Numbered from the stretch's first letter, positions 10,317-20,320 are shown. The stretch: 64,000 nucleotides of DNA from Megaustenia siamemsis (GCA_032433765.1 JAVIAB010000073.1:63754199-63818198); one strand, 5' to 3'. A program made the numbers and translations. Notes: generated by a model from the sequence alone, not told the origin.

Positions 10317-10826
10317 CACCCACGACCTCTCGAACCACGCACTTAACAAACTACAAACTTAATAAACCACAAACTCACAAACAACGAACTTAACAAACCA
10401 CGAACTCACGAACCACAAACGTAACAAACCACGTATTCACGAACCACGAACTCACGAACCACATACTTAACAAACCACGAACTCGCGAACCATGAACTCA
10501 CGAACCACATACTTAACAAACCACGAACTCGCAAACAACGAACCATGACCATACGAACCATGGACTTAACGAACCATCAGCTCGCAAACAACGAACCACG
10601 ACCATACGAACCATGGACTTAACGAACCATCAGCTCACGAAGAACGAACCACGACTCCACGAACCATGGACTTAACGAACGAACCATCAACTCACGAACA
10701 ACGAACCACGACCCCACGAACCACGACCCCACGAACCATGGACTTAACGAACCATCAACTCACGAACCACGACCCCACGAACCATGGACTTAACGAACCA
10801 TCAACTCACGAACCACGAACCATGGA
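10317..10826. repeat. CGAACCA-type minisatellite, left arm
   Basis: Short units around 'cgaaccacgaactca' and a higher-order unit of about 45-60 bp ending 'catggacttaacgaaccat'. It is mirrored by 11506-12108. The open frame 10666-10938 across it encodes only T/N/H/P repeats and is not a gene. Confidence 0.88.
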
Positions 10827-10901
10827 CTTAACAAAGGCAGCGTCGAGGAGAGATATAATTTGTGGTCTCTTGCTCTTCTGTTCGCCTCTGCTGCTGGTAT
10901 G
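10827..10901 (-). mobile_element. Short LINE A 3' fragment, left side of the palindrome centre
   Basis: Reverse complement of the last 75 bp of the LINE fragment at 11430-11505. It corresponds to the 'AAEANRRARDxKLYLSSTL' end of the family A ORF. It ends abruptly at the 28-bp inverted repeat of the core. Confidence 0.85.
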
Positions 10902-10902
10902 T

Positions 10903-11051
10903 TTCCGCGCACCAGTTTGGCACAATGCACCTTCGTAAGCGGCGTAACAATCGGCCTTCGTAAGGGGCGTATCAATCATAAAAGTGATTATCAAAGTAAA
11001 TTTTTGGTATGGGGATGTCTATTGGTGCATTGTGCCAAACTGGTGCGCGTG
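10903..11051. repeat. Core of the palindrome: small inverted repeat with about 93-bp loop
   Basis: Bases 10903-10930 (containing 'cgcaccagtttggcac') are the inverted copy of 11024-11051. The 93 bp between them include a direct duplication of 'ccttcgtaag.ggcgta'. This is the only unique-looking DNA between the arms, together with about 60 bases at 11052-11115. Confidence 0.8.
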
Positions 11052-11115
11052 TCAAACTTGTGCATGTTTTTGCACGGTGCAAATCTTGTGCGGTTTTGGT
11101 GTAACTTTTAGATGA

Positions 11116-11169
11116 GTGTAGGAGTAGATTTTTATGGTTTTGAGGTCGACTTTTTGAGTATGTGCCTAA
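11116..11169 (+). repeat. Single satellite fragment adjoining the central LINE piece
   Basis: About 54 bases matching the 'gtagatttttatggttttga' part of the 147-bp satellite of the arms. The LINE fragment thus has element sequence on both sides, which is consistent with an insertion into the Maverick satellite before the rearrangement. Confidence 0.7.
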
Positions 11170-11505
11170 ATTTTTGTGATCTCAGAGATGAAATGTGTTA
11201 GACGAATTTCAGGAAACAGTCTGAGAGATAAGCTCAGAAATGAAGAACTGAGAAGAAAGCTAGGAATAGCCCCCATCATAGAATATATAAGGAAACAACA
11301 GATAAAATAGTTTGGCTAGGTGACAGGGCAGACAGATCAAAAACACAACGAGCCTTCAGCAAAATGTTGTGAGAACACCAGACCCAACTGTCGACCACGA
11401 AAAAGGATGGGTCGATGTACAATTAGAAGCGCTAGGAAACATACCAGCAGCAGAGGCGAACAGAAGAGCAAGAGACCGCAAATTATATCTCTCCTCGACG
11501 CTGCC
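11170..11505 (+). mobile_element. LINE family A 3' fragment captured in the Maverick centre
   Basis: About 335 bp equivalent to the last 110 codons of the 961-codon ORF at 35158-38043, starting near 'EMKCVRR', through RNSLRDKLRNEELRRKLGIA to the C-terminus. It carries a stop (K-I-stop-F-G instead of K-W-F-G), frameshifts and no 3' UTR. Only its final 75 bp are mirrored on the left. Confidence 0.85.
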
Positions 11506-12108
11506 TTTGTTAAGTCCATGGTTCGTGGGGTCGTGGTTCGTGGATCGTGAGTTGATGGTTCGTTAAGTCCATGGTTCGTGGGGGTCGTGGTTTGTGGTTC
11601 GTGAGTTGATGGTTCATTAAGTCCATGGTTCGTGGGGTTGTGGTTCGTGGGGTCGTGGTTCGTTGTTCGTGAGTTGATGGTTCGTTAAGTCCATGGTTCG
11701 TGGAGTCGTGGTTCGTTCTTCGTGAGCTGATGGTTCGTTAAGTCCATGGTTCGTATGGTCGTGGTTCGTTGTTTGCGAGCTGATGGTTCGTTAAGTCCAT
11801 GGTTCGTATGGTCGTGGTTCGTTGTTTGTGAGTTCGTGGTTTGTTAAGTATGTGGTTCGTGAGTTCGTGGTTTGCGAGTTCGTGGTTTGTTAAGTATGAG
11901 GTTCGTGAGTTCATGGTTCGTGAATACGTGGTTTTTAAAGTTCGTGGTTCGTGAGTTCGTTGTTAGTTAAGTTTGTGTTTCGTGAGTTCATGGTTTGTTA
12001 CATTTGTGGTTCATGAGTTCGTGGTTTGTTAAGTTCGTTGTTCATGAGTTTGTGGTTTATTAAGTTTGTAGTTTGTTAAGTGCGTGGTTCGAGAGGTCGT
12101 GGGTGTGT
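11506..12108. repeat. CGAACCA-type minisatellite, right arm
   Basis: Inverted counterpart of 10317-10826, about 90 bp longer. The difference lies in the number and order of 'gttcgtgagttcgtgg' units. Confidence 0.88.
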
Positions 12109-13580
12109 TATGGTGGTAAAATCTTAGTGATTTGGTCCAACATTTTGGACCTTGAATATAACTTCCTGCTCGTTGTGTCTAACTAGTATGACTATGTGAG
12201 TAGATTTTTATGGTTTTGATGTCGACTTTTTGAATATGAGCCTAAATTTGTGTGTTATGGTGGTAAAATATTTGCGAATTGGCCAAACTTTTTTGGCTTT
12301 AGAAATAACGATCGGTTCGTTGTGTCTAACTAGTATGAGTATGGGAGTAGATTTTTATGGTTTTGAGGTCGACTTTTTTAATATGAGTCTATATTTATTT
12401 TGTTCTGTGGGTAAATTGTTAGTGATTTGGCCAAACTTTTTGGACCTAGAATATAACTTTCTACTCGCTGTGTCTAACTATTATGACTATGTGAGTAGCT
12501 TTTGGGATTTTTAGGTCGACTTTTTGAATATGAACCTATATTTTTGTGTTCTGTGGGTAAAATATTTGCGATTTGGCCAAACTTTTTTTGGCTTTAGAAA
12601 TAACGATCGGTTCGATGTGTCTAACTAGTATGAGTATGTGAGTAGCTTTTTGAAATTTTTAGGTTGACTTTTTTAATATGAGCCTACATTTTTGTGTTCT
12701 GTGGGTAAAATATTTGCGAATTGGACAAACTTTTTTGGCTTTAGAAATAACGATCGGTTCGTTGTGTCTAACTAGTATGAGTATGGGAGTAGATTTTTAT
12801 GGTTTTGAGGTCGACTTTTTGAATATGAGTCTATATTTATTTTGTTCTGTGGGTAAATTGTTAGTGATTTGGCCAAACTTTTTTTGACATTGGATATAAC
12901 TTTCTACTCGCTGTGTCTAACTATTACGACTATGGGAGTAGATTTGTAGAGTTTTAAGATCGACTTTTTGAATATGAGCCTAAATTTGTGTGTTATGGTG
13001 GTAAAATCTTAGTGATTTGGTCCAACATTTTGAACCTTGAATATAACTTCCTGCTCGTTGTGTCTAACTAGTATGACTATGTGAGTAGATTTTTATGGTT
13101 TTGATGTCGACTTTTTAATATGAGCCTACATTTTTGTGTTCTGTGGGTAAAATATTTGCGAATTGGACAAACTTTTTTGGCTTTAGAAATAACGATCGGT
13201 TCGTTGTGTCTAACTAGTATGAGTATAGGAGTAGATTTTTATGGTTTTGAGGTCGACTTTTTGAATATGAGTCTATATTTATTTTGTTCTGTGGGTAAAT
13301 TGTTAGTGATTTGGCCAAACTTTTTTTGACATTGGATATAACTTTCTACTCGCTGTGTCTAACTATTACGACTATGGGAGTAGATTTGTAGAGTTTTAAG
13401 ATCGACTTTTTGAATATGAGCCTAAATTTGTGTGTTATGGTGGTAAAATCTTAGTGATTTGGTCCAACATTTTGGACCTTGAATATAACTTCCTGCTCGT
13501 TGTGTCTAACTAGTATGACTATGTGATTAGATTTTTATGGTTTTGAGGTCGACTTTTTGAGTATGAGCCTATTTTGTTTT
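12109..13580. repeat. Satellite of about 147-bp units, right arm (about 10 units)
   Basis: Units begin near 12197, 12344, 12491, 12638, 12785, 12937, 13083, 13230, 13377 and 13526 (marker 'gtagattttt' or 'gtagct'). The period is about 147 bp, with four more units than the left arm. Small ORFs such as 12230-12514 arise only because units lack stops in one frame. Confidence 0.88.
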
Positions 13581-13639
13581 GGTTTACCATGAATGTGAGA
13601 GAGACACAGAGAGAGAGAGAGAGAGAGAATTTCGCTGGT

Positions 13640-14090
13640 TGATACTTTGTGTGGCTTGATGATAGGACCTGAAGGGATGATGATGGTGTTGAGGGTGGCA
13701 CATGATGATGTGTCACTAATAATCGGTTTGATACTTTGTGTGGCTTGATGATGCTGATGATGATGATGATAGGACATGAAGGGATGATGATGGTGTTGAG
13801 GGTGGCACATGATGATGTGTCACTAATAATCGGTTTGATACTTTGTGTGGCTTGATGATGATGATGCTGATGATGATGATGATAGGACATGAAGGGATGA
13901 TGATGGTGTTGAGGGTGGCACATGCTGATGATAGGCCATGAAGGGATGATGCTGTTGTTGAGGGTGGCACATGATGATGATAGGACATGAAGGGTTGATG
14001 ATGGTGTTGAGGGTGGCACATGATGCTGATGATATGACATGAAGTGATGCTGATGGTGTTGAGGGTGGCACATGATGATGAAGAAGAAGA
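13640..14090. repeat. CCACCC array, inner right arm
   Basis: Inverted copy of 9033-9370 with one extra block; unit 'gagggtggcacatgatgatg' on this strand. Confidence 0.85.
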
Positions 14091-14143
14091 ATATGAACAC
14101 GAGGGAGATTTACAACCTTTTGATGTCGGATATTTTCGTTTGA

Positions 14144-14602
14144 TGTTGTTCCCTTGTTAGTGTCATTCCACGAAACCACTTACCGCCAAGCATCGACCCA
14201 ACGGCGACCGCGGCCTTTGTCATAAACACCGACCCTGCCCACGAACCCGGTGAGCATTGGGTGGCCCTATTTTACAACGGACTCGGTGAATGTGAGTATT
14301 TCGATTCCTATGGTTTGCCTCCCAGACACGTGGATATTTTAAACTAAATTTTAGAGCAAAACTCACACGTTCCATTCGTCTACAACCCGCGGGTGTTGCA
14401 AGATTTGTTTAGCAACACGTGCTGTCTATATTGTGTTTATTATATACTTCTTAAGTGTCGTGGCGCGAAACTTAACAGAATTCTCATGCCTTTTTCATCG
14501 AGACAGCACATAAACGACCGTATCATTTATCGATTGCTCGCCCCGTGGATACTTCGGCTTCGAGGGGCCCGCGGATGCCCACATTCAACAACCGGACAGT
14601 AA
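14144..14602 (+). pseudogene. Maverick cysteine protease (PRO), right arm, broken
   Basis: Near-identical inverted twin of the left-arm protease, with the same HWV, EYFDSYG and TCCLYC motifs. It carries a 3-bp length difference right after 'DILN' that creates an in-frame TAA at 14345-14347, between the acidic and cysteine catalytic positions. The downstream half (14393-14602) stays open. The stop separates the catalytic residues, so this copy should not give an active enzyme. The change must postdate the arm duplication or the last gene conversion between arms. Confidence 0.82.
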
Positions 14603-14739
14603 TATATTTTCAAATATGTGTCGTATATTTGTTGTATTAATAATAAAGCTGTGAGAAATATAGAACGAATTTTGTTTTGCTTTACCATGAATGTGTGTGT
14701 GAGAGAGAGAGAGAGAGACAGAGAGAGAGAGAGATTTTC

Positions 14740-15120
14740 GGTGGTTGATACTTTGTGTGGCTTGATGATAGGACATGAAGGGGATGATGAGGGTGTTGAG
14801 GGTGGCACATGATGATGATAGGAAGGTTTGCTGATGGTGTTGAGGGTGGCACATGATGGTGTTGAGGGTGGCACATGATGATGGTGTTGAGGGTGGCACA
14901 TGATGATAGGAAGGGGTGATTGGTGTTGAGGGTGGCACATGATGATGATAGGAAGGGGTGATTGGTGTTGAGGGTGGCACATGATGATAGGAAGGTTTGC
15001 TGATGCTGTTGAGGGTGGCACATGATGATAGGAAGGGTTGATGATGTTGATGAGGGTGGCACATGATGATGATAGGAAGGGTTGATGATTTTGTTGAGGG
15101 TGGCACATGATGATGATGTG
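14740..15120. repeat. CCACCC array, outer right arm
   Basis: Inverted copy of 7988-8370, with the (GA)n tract at 14699-14734. Confidence 0.85.
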
Positions 15121-15700
15121 TCACTAAAAAATCGCTATAATCACACCTGGTACATGATGTTAGCGATACTACAATAACACACCCTGTGCCGACCAACCCT
15201 GTTCCCACACCCTCGTCGCACGCGAGATAGTCGTATTTACCTTTTCCTAACCCCCCTTCAACGTCATTGCTTGTCAGCATTTTTTTACATGTCGCCTCCT
15301 GTTGCCTAATACCCACCTCACACATGATGATACTAATAACACTCGACCAATAAAGGCACCCCCCTTTCCCCACCCGCACGCCTCGATAGCCGGCGACGAC
15401 CCGCCATCCCCACAAGTTTTAGAACCGCTGTCGCCCGATCCCTTTTAGAACCGCTGTCCCCCGAGATAACCGGCGAGCGAGCGACGCGCCGATCACCACG
15501 AGATCAGCCGTCACGCACCAACGCACACCACGACCACCGATCGTCACGCACCAACGCACACCATGAGATAAGCCGATTATCGGACTTTCGGACTTTTGCA
15601 CGGATTTGGTGCCAGTTTCGTGCGGTTTTGGTGCCAAATCTATTGTCTTTCGGTGCATGTGCGTGCACTTTTAGTTTGGTTCACAGCCACCCTTACTACT

Positions 15701-15706
15701 CTATTT
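15701..15706. repeat. 6-bp target-site duplication, right copy
   Basis: CTATTT, identical to 7415-7420. Confidence 0.88.
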
Positions 15707-15856
15707 TTCACTCTTTTTATGTTAAAATAATATAAACTGTTTTCTTGCAGTAAATTTTTTGTGTACATAAAAAAAAAAAAAATTTGATGAAGATTTTGCC
15801 CCCCCAAAAAAATTGTAGTGAAAAAAAATATAGTAGCTTTTATTTTTGTATCTCAG

Positions 15857-15959
15857 GTTGTTTTCAGGAATGGGGATGGATCTCTACAAATTCTGCCACC
15901 ACTCATTGATGTGATTCCTGAGGCCAGGCTAAATCTTGTAATTTATTTTCTTAAGCAAG
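15857..15959 (+). CDS. IFT56: IFT56 (TTC26) internal exon, second in window
   Basis: A 103-bp exon after TCTCAG and before GTTGGT. It encodes 34 full codons plus one base (phase 1 at its end). The product includes [19 protein letters not shown], one of the most conserved stretches of the animal protein. The first residues ([11 protein letters not shown]) continue directly from the exon at 5310-5384, and the last partial codon joins the first two bases of the exon at 29319 to give Asp. The Maverick insertion ends only about 150 bp upstream of the splice acceptor and leaves the acceptor and branch region intact. Confidence 0.95.
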
Positions 15960-16610
15960 GTTGGTAAATAGATATCATTAACCCTAGATTACGATACCGT
16001 AGTAAAATTTATAGCATTAAAACTCAAATTCCCCAAAATTTGTCATTTTTCCTTGTTCCACATTCACCACCATCTCTCTTAAGATCATGTATCAACTTCT
16101 GAGTTTTTTTTACATTTCTTATGCACATAATTCCTATTTTTCATAATCTTCAATTATATCTTTATCATATTCCTCAGAATCTCCTATTTTGTTTTAAAGT
16201 CCCTTAACTCTCTTCTCTTCTTGATACTCTTGGTACTCACTATCTCAGTTACTCTTTATGTGTGTATTTGGTCCGTTTGTCTCAGATGCACTTTAATGTT
16301 CTTCAGCATCATGCTTCTCTCTCTACTCTTCAGTTGCTTCTCCTGAGGTTGTTTGTCATTGGCCTATTCTGCCTTGAGTCTTATTCATGGTCAACTTGCT
16401 TAATGTCTCGTTTACTGCCTCAAAGTTATCTAGCATATTATAATTTTCTGTATCCTCTATTTTTCCTTGAACTGCTATTGCATTCAGACCTGACATCCTA
16501 TTCTCCAAAAATTCTCATCACCTCCCCTCTGGCAATGGTACATCATCTTCATCTTATGAATTTGATCTGGTTCTTCTCAGCATATGCAGAAGAACTCTCT
16601 ATACTGTACA
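15960..16610. other. Unassigned intron sequence
   Basis: T-rich intron start. The short ORF 16262-16621 has no recognisable motif. Confidence 0.5.
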
Positions 16611-16611
16611 A

Positions 16612-16880
16612 AAGATGCTGACAACCACCTTTACATCCAGTGGAGCACCAATTCTAGACAAACCTGGTTCAATGCTGACAACAAGCGCTGACATAAAGGT
16701 GTGTTGGACTGAACACTTCAAAGCAATTCTTAATTGTCCACTACCCAACAATTTAATAGATTTTGAATCTGAAACACCAGCAGCAGAATTAGATATAGAT
16801 TTAGATGACTTCACCTTGAACAAAGTAGTGGCATCTTTAAAATATGTGGTTAACAACAAGGCTGCAGGTGTAGAAGGTAG
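16612..16880 (+). mobile_element. LINE fragment, N-terminal RT region (family B type)
   Basis: Encodes DKPGSMLTTSADIKVCWTEH, then DFTLNKVVASLKYVVNNKAAG. This is the pattern of the segment before RT motif 1 in RTE-like LINEs, where the endonuclease linker meets 'L..V..Al..lknnKAaG.Dg'. The similarity stops at 16880 without the RT core. The same segment of the family is seen at 22645-22745 (TLNEVEMALRLKANNKIAG). Confidence 0.72.
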
Positions 16881-18424
16881 GTCCCTCTACCCAATTAATG
16901 ATGATAAATCACACCGACAAAGGATGAGTTCAGCAATGCTCTGCTGTACCCCTTTGACTTTGGCCCGCAAACACTACTCCCGTTGTGATTGTTGTACTGG
17001 GTTACTTCGCTTTGAGATTTGCCGCGGTGATGTTCCATCCAGCCCTGGGACATCACTTTCCCTTTGGACTGATGCGTTGACACTATTAACGTTGAAGACT
17101 ACAACATTGACACCAGCAACACTTCATGAAGTCTTCTCGGAACAAAGAACAAGTGTTTATTATGGACACCTTGTCCACAATTACAACAATGGAAACGCCA
17201 TCAACATAACTTGCAATTACAATAATGAAATGCCAGCAACATACCTTGCGCTGGATTAGTACACCTGCCAAACATGGCATACGCTGGTCTAAATAACTCA
17301 TGCAGGCCTTGCTCTCACACTCTGTTGTCCATGTGGTACGAACTTTCTCTCATACCGACTAGAGACTATCAATTTCTGTTGGACCCTGACATGGTCTCTA
17401 TTTCTCCCACTAGGAAATCTTTCCAAGGAATAACTATGACATCAAGTATGTTAGCACTGAGGCAGCCAGTTATTTGCTCGCAGCACACTTCTACAAACAT
17501 GACTCTTAGCTCGATAGTCTATTGACAATCTATCATGTAACTGAATTCTGTGGTTACCAACTTGGCAGTCTGGCCCTAGGGAATCAACTGTCTCCCACTG
17601 TGGCTACCTCTTGACTGACTATCTTTTCTCCCCACATAATATCACTCAACTCTCCCAGCCAATCAAAACTCCTCTGAGTGACATTCACACCTACACGGAC
17701 TCTCCTGTTTTTCTGCCTATTGTTCATTCCCTTCTCCTTCCCGTGACTTTCCTCTCATTCACTCACCACCTCCTTCCGACCCACTGCTACATATGCTACC
17801 TACCCATTTTTTAGTTATTTATCTACCTTAATAACTAAACCCGTACCATCCAACTCCACCCCCTCTCCCTACTCTATGTAACCTTGTCGTCCTACGCACG
17901 TTTTATCTACCATTAACGTTTACCTCCCCTTCTACTACTCCTTCCTTACCCGTTTAATGCTTTTGGCCTCTCTCCCCTCCTTCAGTGCCTTCCGCACTAC
18001 CTCTGCCTATCGCTTATCCCCTTGACCTACTGTGTTTGTGTCGCTACTCTTTACTTTCCTACTACTTACTCCGCCATTTCGTAGTAGTCCTCCCCTGTCT
18101 CATATTCATTTATTTCATTATTTCCTGTGCTATCTCCTCTTCCCTCCTGTTGTTCTCTGTATCTTTTCTCCTCCGGTGATTCGCCCGCTGACCATTTCTC
18201 TTTCCTTTTGTCTGCCACCCTTCTTCCTATCTCCCCTGACCTCCTTTCTGTGCTCCTTTCTGTTTCACTCTCCATTTGGTTCTGCCGTATTCTTTGGTTT
18301 CTGCATTCTAATCTTACCCGTCTCTCCAGTAACAGCATATTGTCCTCTTCCGATGATGTTTGCCTTTCTCGCCGCACTCTCCGCTCTTGTCTTCGCCTAT
18401 ACTGACTCCTTGTGTTGTCATCAC
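16881..18424. other. Unassigned stretch with strong pyrimidine strand bias
   Basis: No sure identity. 16920-17260 contains a + strand ORF with CRGDVPSSPGTSLSL, weakly like the 'GDVxxNPGP' motif of some CR1/L2-type LINE ORFs. From about 17300 to 18410 the + strand is very rich in C and T. The complementary purine-rich strand carries a 103-codon ORF (18066-18377) dominated by E, R and S, resembling a charged coiled coil. I cannot call it a gene. Confidence 0.35.
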
Positions 18425-19080
18425 TTTGTCTGTCTTGGAAGTCACATTTATTGGGAAGGGGATAAAAGTAAAGAAATTAAAATCAAGAGTAGCTAAAGCA
18501 CCAAAGTCCTTCAAAAGCCGTGAGAAGATGTGAAAATCAAAACTCATCAGCACAAAAACAAAACTTAGACTATTCAAATCAAACATACTATCAACCCTTA
18601 CATATGCATGCAAGAGCTGGAAAACAAGAGACATAGAAACAAAGTTGAACGCATTTGAAAATAAATCTCTAAGGAAAATACTTGGTATAGCGTGGAACGA
18701 ATTCAAAACCAGTGAAGAAATTACAGAAATCGCCAATCAACAACTAGTATCATCAGTAATCAAAAAAAGATGATGGACATATTTTGGACATGTGATGAGA
18801 AGAAGTGATAACCAAATAACAATGCAAGCCCTCATATGGGAAACAGCAGGTAAGAGGAAAAAAGGACGACCCAGAGAGACACTGAGAAGATCATTGATCA
18901 GAGAGGCAAAGGCAGAAGAAATTGGCTCCCTCAATGAGATTGAGATGCTTGCACAGAACAGAAACAAATAGTGGGATTTGATAAATATTTTTGCAATGAT
19001 TGGGACTGCTAGAAAGAATATTTAGAAAAAGAAAAAAGAGTATCTAGGTCTATGCTGTATGAGCTGGACATGGCTCAAAA
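18425..19080 (+). mobile_element. LINE family B, 3' part, decayed
   Basis: Starts in the segment 'LGSHIYWEGDKSKEIKIKSS' (18432-18495), then reads through several stops to the C-terminal domain equivalent to GHVMRRDNNRIAKQALMWE in other copies. It ends near 19080 with the family B tail 'gctcaaaaggtcagtagata'. Confidence 0.8.
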
Positions 19081-19199
19081 GGTCAGTAGATAGATTCACA
19101 TAATATATTTCTTTACTATTCTCTGGGACTTATGCATTTTGTTTAATAATAATTCATGTTTTTCTTTGCCCACTTATTTGTATCTGGGCTTCAAGATCT

Positions 19200-19524
19200 T
19201 ACCTAAGGACATCATTAGGCATCTCCCTTGTAACAAAAAGAAAGGTGAAATCCCGTAATTTCATTCTTGTTGACTCAAAATGTCACCAATGCCTGTGCTG
19301 CGTGTGAATCCTAGTTTCTGTCTTATCCTTGAGATAACTTTGCTATAATATCATTTTAAATCCTATGTTGTCTTTCATTTACTCCACATTAGATTGTGGA
19401 TGATGCATAGATGTTTTCACATGCTAGATATTCAAGCATTCTAACACAGTTTCAAACTGAGCACTTATGAACCCTCCTCTATTGTCTGTTAAAATTATTT
19501 GAGGGCAACTATGTCTAAGTATTG
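19200..19524 (-). pseudogene. Ty3/gypsy integrase, C-terminal half of the catalytic core
   Basis: Minus-strand translation gives PQIILTDNRGGFISAQFE (second Asp of the DDE triad) and HHPQSNVE (the Glu), separated by the usual spacing, with stops. It is the direct continuation of the integrase half at 22140-22640. The two are separated by an insertion at 19525-22118 flanked by a duplicated target TGTCTAAGTAT/TGTCTAGGTAT. Confidence 0.82.
19511..19521. repeat. Target-site duplication, left copy (LINE C/E block)
   Basis: TGTCTAAGTAT lies here (11 bp) and TGTCTAGGTAT at about 22121-22131, one mismatch. Both belong to the interrupted integrase frame. Confidence 0.7.
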
Positions 19525-19573
19525 AGTTATTTGCGGGTCATCATCATTGCACTCCGAACATGTCCATAGGTGC

Positions 19574-20320
19574 TCAGATCCCCTCCTCAGCAATTCCCAA
19601 TTCCCTCAGTGTCCAGCGACTGACGACTCCAGTTCTATGTTGGTTGATAAGTCTTCTTACATGGCCACTAAGTGTCTCATTTCTGGCTGTGCCCAACTTA
19701 ACTCCCATTTCCATCATCCGAAGAAGTGACATGGATCTGTGTTTGTCGAAGTCATGTGCTCTTCCCACATCTCGGAGGGCATTGATGATGTCCGCCCGAT
19801 CCATTGGTTGCCCGTCCTCAACGACAGCGCAGCTAGCCAACCTGTCCGCCCTTTCATTTCCCCGTACTCCCGCATGTCCAGGGACATAGACAAAAGTGAC
19901 CTTACGTATTTTGGATTTCTGCAACGACTCTACCCATTGCATGCGTACAGAGCCCGCCTCCACTTTTTTAATCATGCTCATCGAATCACTCAGTATATAT
20001 GCGTGGGTGTAGTCTTGTGACTCTAACCATTTGAATGCCTTGGTCACTGCCATTGCCTCCATTGTCATGCTACTCGTGGTCATGACATATGCACCACTGT
20101 CTTCGTAGACTATTCTGCCTGCCGAGCGTGCTGTAAATGCCCATGCACTTCTTTGGTGTCGTCTTACAGATCCGTCTGTATAGATGACTGCACCTTTCTC
20201 ATCGGTGTTATCGCAGATGAGACCGTTGACCTCAGCATTAACCACGACCGGGTTCTGTTCCCTACTTTTCCTGTCGAGTGTGACAATACACGAGAAAGTC
20301 CCCTTGAATGACGTAGGCAC
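19574..20320 (-). CDS. Family C ribonuclease H domain
   Basis: An open frame of 248 codons. It contains AVIYTDGSVRRHQ (first catalytic Asp), SMTMEAMAVTKAF (Glu), YILSDSMSMI (second Asp) and YVPGHAGVRGNERADRLAS (His and final Asp). It is followed by a C-terminal tail with HRTGVVSRWTLRELGI, which resembles the segment before the terminal region in I-type LINEs. RNase H removes the RNA template during LINE reverse transcription. It is frameshifted relative to the RT frame. All four catalytic acidic positions are present. Confidence 0.9.
   Translation of the reverse strand: MPTSFKGTFSCIVTLDRKSREQNPVVVNAEVNGLICDNTDEKGAVIYTDGSVRRHQRSAWAFTARSAGRIVYEDSGAYVMTTSSMTMEAMAVTKAFKWLESQDYTHAYILSDSMSMIKKVEAGSVRMQWVESLQKSKIRKVTFVYVPGHAGVRGNERADRLASCAVVEDGQPMDRADIINALRDVGRAHDFDKHRSMSLLRMMEMGVKLGTARNETLSGHVRRLINQHRTGVVSRWTLRELGIAEEGI

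Larger units (their letters stand above)
7421..15700. mobile_element. Palindromic Maverick/Polinton derivative, 8,280 bp
   Basis: The element begins AGTAGTAAGGGTGGCTGTG and ends with its exact reverse complement. Apart from about 600 bases in the middle (10902-11430), the left half is the inverted copy of the right half. From the ends inward each arm contains: a G+C-richer block of about 560 bp; CATCATCATGTGCCACCC arrays; a (CT)n tract; a cysteine protease gene of Maverick type reading inward-to-outward; a second CCACCC array with (CT)n; a satellite of about 147-bp units; a CGAACCA-type minisatellite; and a fragment of a family A LINE. The 6-bp duplication, AG...CT ends and adenain-like protease identify the group. 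There is no DNA polymerase B, retroviral-like integrase, packaging ATPase or capsid gene. It therefore looks like a non-autonomous derivative made by inverted duplication of one element end and mobilised in trans. Full Mavericks are usually 15-25 kb. Confidence 0.85.

Noticed and set aside
9977..13329. Repeated ORFs beginning MSLHFCVLWVKYLRIGQ or MNMSLNLCVMVVKYL
   Set aside because: They are readings of the 147-bp satellite units and recur with the period of the array.
7421..15700. Assembly artefact (false inverted duplication) as explanation of the palindrome
   Set aside because: The matching 6-bp target duplication at both ends, the unequal satellite copy number and base differences between arms argue for a real element. 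Long reads should still confirm it.
18032..18496. Hydrophobic 154-codon + strand ORF
   Set aside because: Lies in a C/T-rich block that forces L, P, S and F codons, and its end is antisense-independent LINE B sequence. No domain is seen.
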